Shown here one piece after another: positions 22,850 through 34,500 of a stretch of DNA of 58,801 bases. Position numbers and translations under genes: made by a program. Origin of the DNA: Branchiostoma floridae (taxonomy: Eukaryota > Chordata > Leptocardii > Amphioxiformes > Branchiostomatidae). The stretch is from contig NC_049983.1 in NCBI RefSeq assembly GCF_000003815.2, forward strand, positions 15,998,246 through 16,057,046. Reading direction: 5' to 3'. Under the pieces are notes generated by a model. That model made no database searches. It had not been told where the DNA came from and saw nothing but the letters and a program-made list of their open reading frames with translations. How positions within the stretch are numbered: position 1 is the stretch's first letter; each line of letters opens with the position of its first letter.

Positions 22850-24252
22850 GTACCTACTGGTTAAGGATGTCCTCTTGGATAGAACATCAAGCCCAAGGTC
22901 CCATGTTGGAAGATAGCCACACCCTGACAAGGTTAAAGAACCCATTACACATATCAACAAAAGGATGGCTTCATCCCAAATGTTACAGTATTGTTTTGTT
23001 CATGTATCTTGTAGAATGTACAAAATTGGTGCACCTAAAGGCATTTTACCAAAAATGTATAGAAAAGACATGTTGTATTTTTGTTTGTTTGTAGCGAATG
23101 CAACAGTGGCAACAACAGTGGACATGGGAGGGCCAAAGGGTGTCACACTTGATGTCTACAATGTCGAGAAAATATCCCCAGGGCCAGGGATCTTCTTCAA
23201 GGGGTCAATTGCATTCAATCAAGAGGGCTGTATTCCCTTTTCAGAAATTCTTATGACAGGTAAGTAAAATGCTAATGCCATACTACATGTCGAGTGGATT
23301 ACAGTGGCTTGAAATCTTATTCACTGTCATCTTCCCCAGCTATTTTTGTCTTCGCCAGCCAAATTGATTGCAGCCAGGTGGCGTTACATTGATAAAAGTT
23401 AACTACACCCAGTGCTAACAACGAGCAAGGTCATGGTTTGGCCTGAGCATGCACAAGGTCAAAGCAATGCAATTGGACATAACAAAACTTTACAATGACA
23501 GTGACTACTAAAATATTCTAATTTTCAGCAATATGCTGCAAACTATAACCCTGCGGTACCCGGATGTAATCCTGATTCACACCGCATTTGCGTTCATGAT
23601 GACAAGTTGCAAATGCGGATAAAAGGAATCCATTTTAAAACCACCTCACGTGGTGGTCCCAAAAATCCGCATCAAATCCGTTTCAGAGCGTTCATATATA
23701 TCCAACTTGGCCTACCAATGCAGATGCATCCGTATTATTTTTGCATCATAAACGGGGTATCCAAGAGCAATCTTGTTTAGGTGAGGTGCCAATTTTTTGT
23801 ACATTTGTGCCTCATACCACTTCCCCATTGTTTACAGAGGGCAGTTATGCCACTGTGTCCTACATCAACATGACATTTGGCATCAAGGACCCGTCAGTGT
23901 TTGATGTGCCCAGTCCTCCCTGTCCCAAGGACACTGACAACTTTGTGGTAAGATCATCACATTCTCACTCTCCGCCACTATGTTATAGTTGGTTTGGATC
24001 ACTACCTTATAGTAAGTAACAAGTGGTATGATCCACTAGAAGTTAGGTCACGGACAATGTTGCACCTTTGTCCACCATCTTGCTAGTTGTAATCATGTTG
24101 TGTACCTTGAATTGCCCCTTAGTATTTAGCGTACTATACTGGTTCGGAAAGGTTACTGAGGCATTATAAGTAATGTCTGTCCTTCTCTCTTACAGACCTC
24201 GCTGCAGCAGCAGCCTGCACCATCCTGGCCGATACTTCCATCACTGCCGTGA
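21150..24252 (+). CDS. Ependymin-related secreted glycoprotein, copy B (7 coding exons)
   Basis: Spliced CDS: 21150-21171, 21607-21714, 22139-22236, 22502-22577, 23095-23259, 23838-23947, 24196-24252; 211 codons. Exon sizes and phases equal those of copy A. The tiny first exon codes MLKIVSI plus one base; the signal peptide continues AFLLGGCSVLVEA before CCLPKQFEC. The domain shows QNATF, DYSK, ISNGYC, DNCIS-ANAT, GCIPF, NMTFG and FDVPSPPCP, and ends in a QQQPAPSWPILPSLP tail. Copy A's WYC is GYC here. Exon 2 alone has no in-frame ATG (copy A's ATG is ACG), so the upstream exon is required. The introns are much shorter than in copy A and close to the ancestral layout. It is likely secreted; the ligand is unknown. 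Confidence 0.88.
21607..21714 (+). CDS. Ependymin gene B, exon 2
   Basis: Acceptor ACGATAG, donor GTAACT. 108 nt. Signal-peptide core and mature start CCLPKQFEC. Confidence 0.88.
21805..22090 (+). repeat. Dispersed repeat with CAGGTCCAGGTCCGGTTC motif, copy 2
   Basis: Second copy of the 20100-20430 element, inside intron 2 of gene B. Confidence 0.75.
22139..22236 (+). CDS. Ependymin gene B, exon 3
   Basis: Acceptor TCCCACAG, donor GTTAGC; 98 nt. Codes DVSTTGFMHSMDFINKKV...QDYSK. Confidence 0.88.
22502..22577 (+). CDS. Ependymin gene B, exon 4
   Basis: Acceptor CTTCTTGTAG, donor GTCAGT; 76 nt. Codes MMQYTISNGYCTVNKLMKPI then DNCIS. Confidence 0.88.
22814..22848 (+). repeat. (AT)n microsatellite
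   Basis: Alternating AT run in intron 4 of gene B. Confidence 0.9.
23095..23259 (+). CDS. Ependymin gene B, exon 5
   Basis: Acceptor TTTGTTTGTAG, donor GTAAGT; 165 nt. Codes ANATVATTVDMGGPKG...GCIPFSEILMT. Confidence 0.9.
23838..23947 (+). CDS. Ependymin gene B, exon 6
   Basis: Acceptor GTTTACAG, donor GTAAGA; 110 nt. Codes EGSYATVSYINMTFGIKDPS then VFDVPSPPCPKDTDNFV. Confidence 0.9.
24196..24252 (+). CDS. Ependymin gene B, exon 7 (stop TGA)
   Basis: Acceptor TCTCTTACAG. Codes TSLQQQPAPSWPILPSLP then TGA (24250-24252). Confidence 0.88.
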   Translation, partial: TSLQQQPAPSWPILPSLP

Positions 24253-24390
24253 TGTCGCTAAGGACACATCAAAGAATCCCTCCAGACACCATCAAAGGAC
24301 AAATAATTTCTTTCTGCTTTGCTTTAGTAAAAGAAGATTGTGCAAAATGTGAATGCTTTGTGATTTTTTCAGTGTAGTACAGCTGTATTG

Positions 24391-24396
24391 AATAAA
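24391..24396 (+). terminator. Poly(A) signal AATAAA of gene B
   Basis: AATAAA 139 bp after the stop codon, followed by a T-rich stretch. Confidence 0.75.
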
Positions 24397-24584
24397 TTTT
24401 GGTCTTTTGATGCTGAACTGTGTATACTCTGATATTCTGCAATTGTAACTTATTAGAACTTAAAGTAGAAAACCTTGTGTCCCCCTCCTGTTATACATGT
24501 CCCTCCTTCATAACAATATGTGAGTTGCAAAAGCTACATAGATGTGGCATCTCTTGTGTCATATAACCAAATGAAAAATGCCAA

Positions 24585-26000
24585 GCTCCTGAGAAATAAA
24601 GACCTTGGTGACAGGAATGGAATCCTACTGTCGCATGCGGGTGGCAGAAAACTCAAATCCATTTAACCAAGCATCATCCATCAAAGCTTATGGGGGCTTG
24701 GCTGAGAGGATTTTGAGCAAAAGGAATGGAAAACTGCCAACCTACTGAGAAATAAAAAATCTAGGTGACATGACTGGTATCCTCCTGTCACTTGGAAAGG
24801 GTGCAAACTTCGAAACCACTTAACTGGGCATGATTCATCATGGCCTATGGAGGCATGACTGAAAGGATTTCTGCAAAATAAGACAGAGCCAGAACTGGAT
24901 GGTAAAATCTCAACCAATTGAGAAATAAAGAACTTGGTGATGGGTAATAAATCCCTCTGTCACATGTGGGAATAGTAGAAGCCCTATGTCTACCTAACCA
25001 GGCATCATCCATCATTGCCTATGGGAGCTTGACTAAGAAGATTTCTGCAAAACAGCCAGAAATAGGAAAATGTCATCTTTTAGAGAAATAGCCTTTAAAT
25101 CCTCTTGTCATGTGTGGGAATGGTAGAAAATTCAACTGTACTAACCAGAATACAAGGCCTATAGCCAATAGGAGCTTGACTGATCAGGATGTATGCAAAT
25201 AACTTTAAGCATAAATGTCACTCCGTAGAAAAATAAAGAACTTGGTGACAGGAGTCATATCTGCCTGTCGTGTGGGAATGGTAGATAACATTACCTCAAG
25301 TCTGCTTAATTAGGCATCATCCATCATGGCCTATGGGAGCTTGACTGAGAGGATTTATGACAAGATAGAGAACTGGATGGAAAAATGCCAGCCTTTTGAG
25401 AAATTAAAAACTTCGTGACAGGAGTTATATCAGTCAGTCATGATCATGTGGGAATGATAGCAACCTCATGTCTGCTTAACCAGGCATCATCCATCATGGC
25501 CTATGGGAGCTTGACTGAGAAGATTTCTTCAAAAACAGTGCCAGAAATGGCTTGGAAAAAATGCTAACCATTAGAGAAATAAAGAATTTAGAGACAGCCT
25601 TTAGATCTTCCTGTCATGTGTGTGAATGGTAGAAATGCCATATAAACTTCTATAGGTGCTTGACTGGCAGGATTTATGCAGAGAACTGAATGGAAAATGT
25701 CATTTTATAGAGAAATAAAGAACTTTGCGACAGGTGTAATATCCACCTGTCATGTGGGGAAGACAAAAACTTCAAGTCCACTTAACCAGGCATCATTCAT
25801 CATGGCCTATGGGAGCTTGACTGAGAGCATTTATGAGAAGATAGAGAACTGGGTGTAAAAATTCCATCCTATGGAGAAATAAAGAACTTGGTGATGGGTA
25901 GTATCTTCGTCATGTAGGATATGGTAGAAACCTCAAGTCCACTTAAAGGTATCATCCATCATACCCTATGGGGGCTTGACTGAGAGGAATTTTGCAAAGA
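24585..26000 (+). repeat. Satellite-like array, ~160-bp unit, about 9 copies
   Basis: Each unit contains GAGAAATAAAGAACTTGGTG, then CCTGTCATGTGGGAATGGTAG, CAGGCATCATCCATCATGGC and CTATGGGAGCTTGACTGAGA. Unit starts are near 24591, 24750, 24920, 25083, 25237, 25398, 25574, 25710 and 25875. The units are diverged and the array is not coding. Confidence 0.88.
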
Positions 26001-27738
26001 TGGAGTGAATGCTGTGCTGTTGCTACTTCCACCCACTAGGGTCATCCTGAGGCTGTAAAAGACTTGACTGATAACAGCTTCAACAGGTTTTTCTGTTGAG
26101 GTTTTTGAATCATGACAGCACAGGATGTAATGTTAAAGTGAGGCCCAATGTAGTATATATGCGCACTTGGCAGGATCCTGCGATCTTCTGACCCTATCCA
26201 AGTTCTGTATAACATCCTTGCCCTATCAAACAACCTGTATGAAGCATTTATACATGTATATGTAGCTCACAGAAGAGAATACCATGGGAAGACAGAAAAA
26301 TGTGCTCATAACAATTACACTTGACCTATGGTGCATTCAAATACAACGACGATGAAAATAACAACAAAATCATCAGTACATTTTTAGTACATTGTACTTT
26401 AGTAGTGACAACCCCTGCATATCAAGGAAAACCTAGGGAAGATGTAAGGGTTAGACAAATAATATAACAGACGTATAGTTTACCTTGCGTATCTCATTAC
26501 CTGGATGTCTAATCTTCCTTGACGTGTTAAACTACTAACGTTACATCAACTTTTACAAAGCACTACTAAATCAGTGCCACAATCCCAATGATTTATAGCC
26601 AACACAGATATTTCCACGCATCTATCTTTGCACTGCTGGGTCAGAGGAGACATCCAATATGTCATCATCACCTGCGGAGCTACTGGTTCTATCTGACTCT
26701 TCTGCCCAGATATCAGCCCTGTTACTCGATACATGAAAAATTGTCCTGATCTGAGGGCTACTTCTGTAATCAATAGCACAATGGATAGCACAGAGGTCCA
26801 GTTTAATGTCTGTTGTTGGTATTATCTATTCTAACAGCTGTCCAGTTAATCAATTGTCCTATTGTTGTACTGACAGAAGTAAGATAGATAAGAACAGTGA
26901 ATACATGGTAGGGCATGTATCAAGGTTGTATGTTACAGGCATGGGAAGGGTTTTCCGATAGTTCATACAATGATGAGGATTTATCGGCACAATTTTCGCA
27001 CCAAATGAGGACATTGATCACCGACAGACAAACATATCGGTGTCTGGTGCCTTGGAAGGGCAAGTTGTAGCATCATCAATCAGAGCAAGGAAATTGGACA
27101 GTTCTGAATGTTGCTACTGTAAATCTATCATTTCTAGCATTATCAGGAACTTAGTTACTAGTAAGCTGACAAAGGAGTTTTTCACAGTGTTTGGTGTTTG
27201 CAGTTCAAACAATTCCATAACATAGTTGTAATACAATGAAACACACATTTGTAATGTTATAATTTTTATGATTCTAAAGTGGAGAGGCGCAAACCATTGA
27301 AATACAATCACGGCAAACATTTCAAGATTTTCCGTATTCAAGGAGAAAAATCTGGTGATCTTTGAGCACTACATGAAATTTTCCATTTAAACTATATCTG
27401 TTTTCATGTACTATTAAAGACCATACAAACATTTGTTCAAAAATCCATTGTTTGAAGCTGACTGATAACACGATATGTTCAAGTCTATAAATTATTGCAG
27501 TGCATTTTGTCTGTTTGTAAATATTAAACAGAAATTCGTTGTAACAGATGAAGCAACCTATCAAAAAGTCTTCAATATGTTCTTTCTATACATCCTCTCC
27601 CTATTGCCCCAACCTCCTAAGCTGTCCCCATACCTCCTTCCCTCAACCCTTCCATGCCCCCCCAGCCCTGCCCAAATCCTTTCCCCTCATCATGATCAGA
27701 TCTCCCCATAAACCCCTCCCCTCCCACTCCCATACCCC
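26000..27738. other. Spacer between the satellite array and INTS15; includes the INTS15 3' UTR
   Basis: No exon recognised. The 27590-27738 stretch is almost pure C/T on the + strand (G/A on the INTS15 sense strand) and is probably 3' UTR. No clear AATAAA was found on the minus strand near the stop codon. Confidence 0.5.
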
Positions 27739-28503
27739 TCAGCCCTCCCCACCATAACTCAGTATGAGTGACAGGAGTCTGTTCTCCGGCAGCTGTCCAT
27801 AAAGCCCAGCCACCTGCTTCCTGTTCAGCTGGGTGGAGCCCGTTGCCATGGCAACCTGCATGACCTGAGCTAACCTCTCCACAGCCAGCTGCACGGCGTC
27901 CCCCTGGCCTTCAGACGTTTGGACGAGCGCGCGCAAGTCTGACACCATCTCCTCTACGGCGGACACCGGTAAGAGTTTTGCGTTCGGAGCAACATTCTGC
28001 GCGGTGAGAAGCGACTGCAGTATGCCAAGATGCAGTTTGGAATATATCATAGCTTCCTCTTGCGTACTCTCTGGATTTCGGACCAACGGTGATTTTACGC
28101 ACCAGTGGCAGAGACCGGGGATAGGTGTGACGGGCACCGCCCCCTTGGTGTCCTTCAAACTGGCGAGGCAGATGCGGGGGTTACCAGCAACCCACTCTGC
28201 TATGACCTCCAGGAGTGAGGGAGGGGGGTGACTGGAGGAAGCAGCGTCCGGTTTCAGCTGGTACAAACTGGTTACGATGGTGACAAACTGGCAGGCGAAG
28301 CTGGGCGAGGTTTTGTCGACCCTCTGAAGGGTGTCGAGTGTCCCCGGCATGAGCATGCAGTAGTCCTGTATGATGGAGGTCAGCAGGGTCAGGACAGGTG
28401 GGGTAGAAGCGCCCTCTTGCAGGATCCAGTAGGCAGTGCAGTCCAGCACCATCTCGTGCTGTGTGGCGATGCACATGGACACCAGCTTTCCTAACAACTT
28501 CAC
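27739..28503 (-). CDS. INTS15: INTS15 exon 3 (254 codons and stop TGA)
   Basis: Acceptor CTTTCCTCCAG just above 28503; the first codon is GTG (Val), which is not a start. Phase 0. Carries about 70% of the protein, ending NRLLSLILSYGGEG. Confidence 0.93.
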   Translation of the reverse strand: MKLLGKLVSMCIATQHEMVLDCTAYWILQEGASTPPVLTLLTSIIQDYCMLMPGTLDTLQRVDKTSPSFACQFVTIVTSLYQLKPDAASSSHPPPSLLEVIAEWVAGNPRICLASLKDTKGAVPVTPIPGLCHWCVKSPLVRNPESTQEEAMIYSKLHLGILQSLLTAQNVAPNAKLLPVSAVEEMVSDLRALVQTSEGQGDAVQLAVERLAQVMQVAMATGSTQLNRKQVAGLYGQLPENRLLSLILSYGGEG

Positions 28504-31500
28504 CTGGAGGAAAGAAAAGGAGTCAGTGTCAGTCCATTTCTGTCAAATGTACACTTAGTCTAGTCACTATGTGAGCCACCAACCAAACTATCATGACGAT
28601 TGCAGGTCGTAATACAGTAGTAAGCACTTGCAGTTCCACAACAAAATACTACGGTAAGGGACCGTACGGCATTTAGCGAGGGGGGAGGGCCGGTCGCCAG
28701 GGGGGGGAGGGCCAAGCAAAAAAATATTTTGCCAGGGGGAGGGCCTAGCAATTTTTTTTTTACTTGGGGGGAGGGCCAAGCAAAAAAAAATAGCTTGGTC
28801 TGCCAGCAAAATATGTCCCTTAAAATCCAAGAAACGGCGTTTCAGAGGGTCAAGATTTCAAATTTTTTCTGGACCTCTGCCAGGGATCGCCCGAGGTTGG
28901 CGCTCGGGATACAGTGAAAATGCGAAAGGGAGGGGGCGGGGCTTATGCATGACGCCCTCGAAAAACTTCTTCACGTACAGAAATGTTATTAAACTCTAGA
29001 TTAGTCTGCCAGCAAAATTTACCCCTGTCTTATTGCCCTCAAAATGTAAGAAATGGCGTTTCAGAGCTCGAGGGTAGATATTTGCAAATTTCCCTGGATC
29101 CCTTTTGACGTGACTGGCCTCGCGCCTTTGATGACCGACATCGTGATAATGTGTTTGGGGGGGATTTAATTTTGTATTTCTAAATTGAAATGCTATTAAA
29201 GTTAGCTTTGTTTGTCAGCAAAATATCTCCTCAAACTGAAGGAAATAGCTTTTTAAGAGGGTCAAGATTTCAAAATTCTCCCGGACCTACCTTGCGATTC
29301 TTCGTGCCTTTGGCGCCGAACATGGTGTTCGGAACGTCGTTCTCAAAAACTTGAAACCCTCGTATTTTTTTTTATAGAAATGTCATCTAACCAGCAAATT
29401 TTCCCATAAAAAAGCAATGCAGGAAATAGTGGCAAAAAAAGCGTGGCATTTCTAAAAGATTTCCTGCAAGTCTGCGGTCTCACGCCCGCCGGCGGCTAGA
29501 GAGAGGCGACCGGTCTTACCCCGCCGTGGGAAAATCAGCGTCACGCGTCGGCGCCCCCCTCCCCACTACAGTTTTGGAAGTCGAATCGTGCTGTCGTTTT
29601 GGTTTTCATTTTTTCCCCCCGATTTACCGTAAGTTATTACCACCACAGAACCAAGAAAAAGTCCAAAATATATGTAAATTGAAAATAGTTTCCGTCAAGC
29701 CGCTCAGGCCCGCGAGCTTGCAATACGTAAATTTAGGGAGCGGTGCGCCCGCCGCTTCGTGGCGCAAATCTACTAGAAATCCAGGTACAAATGCTTTTTA
29801 GGTGTTGTTTTAATATCAAAACAATGAAATAGCTTCTATAAAGCAAATATTTATGCCTCTATGAAGCAGATATTTATCCCTCTATTAAGCAGATATTTTG
29901 AGCCATTCTGTTTTCCTTTTTTACTAGGGGTGAGAGATCTGCTTCTCGATGAAAATCATGAAAAAGTATGACGCAAAGCACATTTCCAAATGCGGGAGCG
30001 CAGTGTTTTATTGGCGTCTTGAATATTATTTTTCAAAGTTGATAGGAGGGGGGAGGGCCAAGCAAAAATATTTTGTCTTGGGGGGAGGGCCTAGCAAAAA
30101 AAAATTTACCTGGGGGGAGGGCCATGCAAAAATGTTTTGACCCGACCCTCTGGCGACCGGCCCTCCCCCCTCACTAAACGCCGTACGGTCCCTAATCTAG
30201 TTCATCCCCTTTGTTGAGTCCAACAGTTAAACCAACATTCCACACAAAAAATCCAGACCATTTTTAGACAACCAAACTACATGTACATGTACACATGTAC
30301 AATCAAAGAAAGACACATGGACACAAATGTACAAGCCAATTGAATTGCAGAAGGTTTGTGTCTGAAATTGCTACTCTTATTCTGTAATTGTTTTATTTCC
30401 AATTCTTTTACAGTTACCTCTGCATTACAAAATCATTTCATAGTAAATGTGTATTTCCAATCGCTACTAGTAATTTGTATTACAGTAAAAGTACTGCAAT
30501 CTAATGTTTCACCATAGACATGATGAAAACCTTTGGCTCCTTCCCCAATGCTAGATAAAGTTCCAGTGAAAAGTAAAATTGATGAATGTACAGTACAGAA
30601 TGTCTAGACTATACCTTATGGTCCGTTAGTCTGTCTGCCCCTCCCCGTGTGCCAAACAGCACCATGAAGACTTGTCTGGCCAGGCCCACATTCGTCTTGG
30701 CTCCAAAGTAGTCGGACAGAATCTGGAGAAGCTGCAGCTCCTGAAGTGCATTCAGACCTACATGAAGAGAACAATTACTATGTATCACTTGTTTCAACAT
30801 TGATATCGAAGCATTGCTATTTAACGTAATGCCCTTAGTATCTCCACATTAACATTCTGTTAACAGATTAAGGGTTACGTTCATGTAAATATGTACTAGT
30901 ATACTAAATATTGTACCCTGTGTTCAGTTCATTAATATACTTGTGTTTGTACATTATACTAATATTCTGATTACAATATGGCATTCAAAATCAGTGTCCT
31001 GATGTAATTTTTAAACTGAATTTGTTTGATCACTTCAGCCAAACTCTAATACAAAAAAGGGAAAAAATGTAACGGCCTAAATGTAGCGGCCTTTAAAAAG
31101 CCTGAGTACCATCTTCCGAAATACAACTCATAGCTCAATCTTTTTCTTTTCTTAGAGTCCATTCCAAGACACCGTGCGGATGTTTGTTGCCATTGTTTAG
31201 AATTGATTTTAAAGTTTTGTAGTAATATGTCTGGGACATTTGATACTTTAGAAATATTTTCAACACTGTTTCAACTTTATAAATATTTCCCCAGTCCTGT
31301 AAAACTTTGGAAACATTCATGATGTGGAATTGAATACTTCTAATGGTTTCTAAATAATGATAACAGCTTTCTACCATTATTTACCATTTTCTACCATTTT
31401 TTGTAACATTTTGTAAATGGGTCAGTGGGCTTGGAAGATATATAGTAATTCACACATCCTTGCTAAGTATGGTTGGGTGACATGCAACAATGACCCACCA

Positions 31501-34500
31501 CAAAGGACCTACCAGTGCCCAGCAGTGAAATCTAAAAATATGCTGAGGCAACAATAGGGCTTAGTTTTATGGGGGCAATAATCTAATTTAACCATTTGGC
31601 AAAGTTTACAAATATTTGTAAATATTTGTAAATGTCAAAGAATCACACAGAGGTTTCACAATTATTCTAAATAAAGACATTTTGTACAGTTACTTTCAAA
31701 CTGTTTCTAAAATATTGAAAGGAATTCAAATAGATGAATATTTTCTTAGTCAATTTTTTGAAAAAAAGTTAGTTATTGTGGGTTAGATATTCTTTTATTC
31801 AAAATAATTCAAACTTATTACAAATATCACCTAAAAACCCTCATGGTGACTTGGAATGGACTCTACCACAAAATAAAATCAAGGAAAAAAGCAGCTGAGC
31901 CAGCATTTTTCATAAAGTACCTGAAAACACCACATGTGTTTCTTAGGCCTAACACCAACAGTGGATGGTAGTCTAGATCTAGAGTGAGCTGCTGAATTAT
32001 CCATCCCTGTCCTGCCAACTACCATGCACCATCCGTCATAGTTTACTGCGTCTTTACCCAGGCTTTATTGTATTTGCCCGGAGTCAAATTTAAGGCCCAG
32101 AATCCAGGAGTGATCCGTCACAACGCCCCCTCCTGGGACTAACGAGAAGTGCAATACATCAGCCCACATCAAGACGATATCACTTGGCTCTTCAACTTTT
32201 CCAGACGATGTAGAGGGGCCACCGAAGGTGGCATACAGCAGTGGATAACAAACTTTTTAAAACCATGTATCAATTTTGTTTCTTGTTTTCTGTACTTTTG
32301 CAGCAAAATCATGGAGCAAGTGTAAGGAATAAAAAGAAATACCCATCCTTAATTATATGAATTATTACACTGAGTTACTTCTTTTCCTTTCTGATCTAAA
32401 AAAAAAAGCCTTCGATGATGGCCGCGTGGCGTGTTGGTACACCCGATCCCTCGATCTCGGAAGTTAAGCGACGCGCGGTCCGGATAGTGCTTGGATGGGA
32501 GACCAACCAAGGATGTCCGGATTGCTGTAGCCTCACAAAGTTTTCCACGAAATCGTCTTCCGGGAGGGACGTAAAACGGGGGTCCCGTGCTCGAGGAGGT
32601 GCCTCGACCACGTTAAACAGCCTCATTACTCATACTTTGGGTACCTACTGGCTGGCAAAATACACCAGATGATTATTATTATTATCATTATTATTATGAG
32701 CATGTTCTGGTTCTGATGCAATCAGAAAATTCGTCATTAAACTGTCAACAATTCTAACTTTAACCAGTCAAATTTGTCAATGATATTGTACTGTATTTGG
32801 TCAAGGATCAATAAAACATCCTTTATTTGGCACACTTTTTGACAAAAATTGATGAATGCCTGGAAGCAATGTTTTTGGCTATCAATCACACAACTTGAAG
32901 TCAAGTGCAGCACTTAGCAGCAAGCATAACAAATTATATTGACTAAGTCGCAGTAAATTACACAGTTCTGGCACACGCAGTCGGTCTGGAACTGGCTACA
33001 GAACTCTGATAAGACATAACAACTAGCTCACTAGTAGAAGAATGAAATTAGTCTTAAGGGTTGTAATTTCTTATGATTCACGTCATCATGAGAAACGTCA
33101 AGGTAGCATTCAACCTCGACATTTGTCATTTATGGACGTACAACTCATTTAATATTCATGACCTTCTTTGTAATCGTATCAAACTTGTCTATCATTTAAT
33201 TTTCTGATTGGTATCATTTCATTGATATCTTCCATACGTAGACATCAAAACAATCTGTTACCATAGCAACAAAGCTTTGGAAATACATGAAGGGGCCTGG
33301 ACATTGTCTTTTAAGATTATCATCGAATCCTGAAAACTGTCTAAGGGTTTGAAAAATGGCATTTCAAATTTTTCCAAATACCAAAATGTGAGTTCTTTTT
33401 TTCCATGTACCCGGTATGTAACATGTATGAATATATACTTATAGCAACATGTTCCATGGATAACTTGGCCAGGTTGCTAAGTCGTCTGAAACTGAAGTTC
33501 AACCACAAGCAACAAGGGCATGAGAGAAAACTGTGGTTATTGGCTCATCTCCAAGCAGATTCCTCCGGTGGCATAAAACAGAGCTGGGGAAGGACTTCAG
33601 CCGGCAGAGGGGTAAAATTGGCCACCGCGGAATCTGCAACAGAACGGACGGGTCAAAAGCAATTATCAGGCAATCAAACTGCGTTAGGAAGAAGGTGCTA
33701 ATTACTCCGGGCGTGCAGGGCCAGGGATCCCGTCTCGGGTCGGCTGCAAGAGTTCATTGTGTTTTCTGTGGCATTTGGGGATTTTTTTTTTGTTTCTTTG
33801 GTGTCAATAACCAAGGAGCAATAACTGACTACGTACTGGAGGAAAACAAAACGTCCGACTGAGCACGATGCGACAGGACGCAAGTGCAATGGGGATGGGG
33901 GGCGCTGACGTTGATTTACCCAACATTTCACGAAGCTACGGCGCCCGTCTGTTTGTAGTCTGAGATCGTCGCCGGTCGCCGTTGAAAATAATTCAAATCG
34001 GCTTCGCTGCAAATACACATGCTGATTATGTGGATATCTTTCCAAAATTTCAAGTTCTGTCTACATTTTTACGGCACGCCGATTTCTGGCGTCAAAAGTT
34101 ACGAGCGTGCCGGTCCTTGAACCGAATCCAAGCGTATTTGAACGGTAAAGATTCAAAGTTGCAGACAAGAAAAAATGACAAAGGAAGTGTTTAGTTACAA
34201 CACAGCTTTTATTGCGAGATATATACAAGTAACAACTAGTAAATATAGTATTAATTTTATTTGTGTACAACTGATAATTTCATATGTCGATACGTTGTCT
34301 TCGTGCGCTGTGATGCGGTCTGCTCCAGCGATCTCGGGGGGAAGCCCCCGCTGTGAACTGGCGCGGCTCGCCGAGTTCGTCCCAGATACGGGCTCGGAAG
34401 GGTTGTAAAACGATAATCCCGGCCAAATTTAGCCAATTTGCACGTTGGAGGTAAGTGGACACTAGGAGGAGCAGAAACATGTTTCTGAAAAGATCGCTCC

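Noticed and set aside
28181-28494. Frames antisense and out of frame in INTS15 exon 3 (97, 88 and 75 codons)
   Set aside because: Shadows of the conserved INTS15 frame; no similarity to known proteins.
32408-32535. Functional 5S rRNA gene
   Set aside because: Too many substitutions in the 5' half, and it is fused to a SINE body and ATT tail; no T-run terminator right after the 5S part.
32396-32672. 76- and 85-codon frames
   Set aside because: They lie in the 5S-derived SINE and have no protein-like features.
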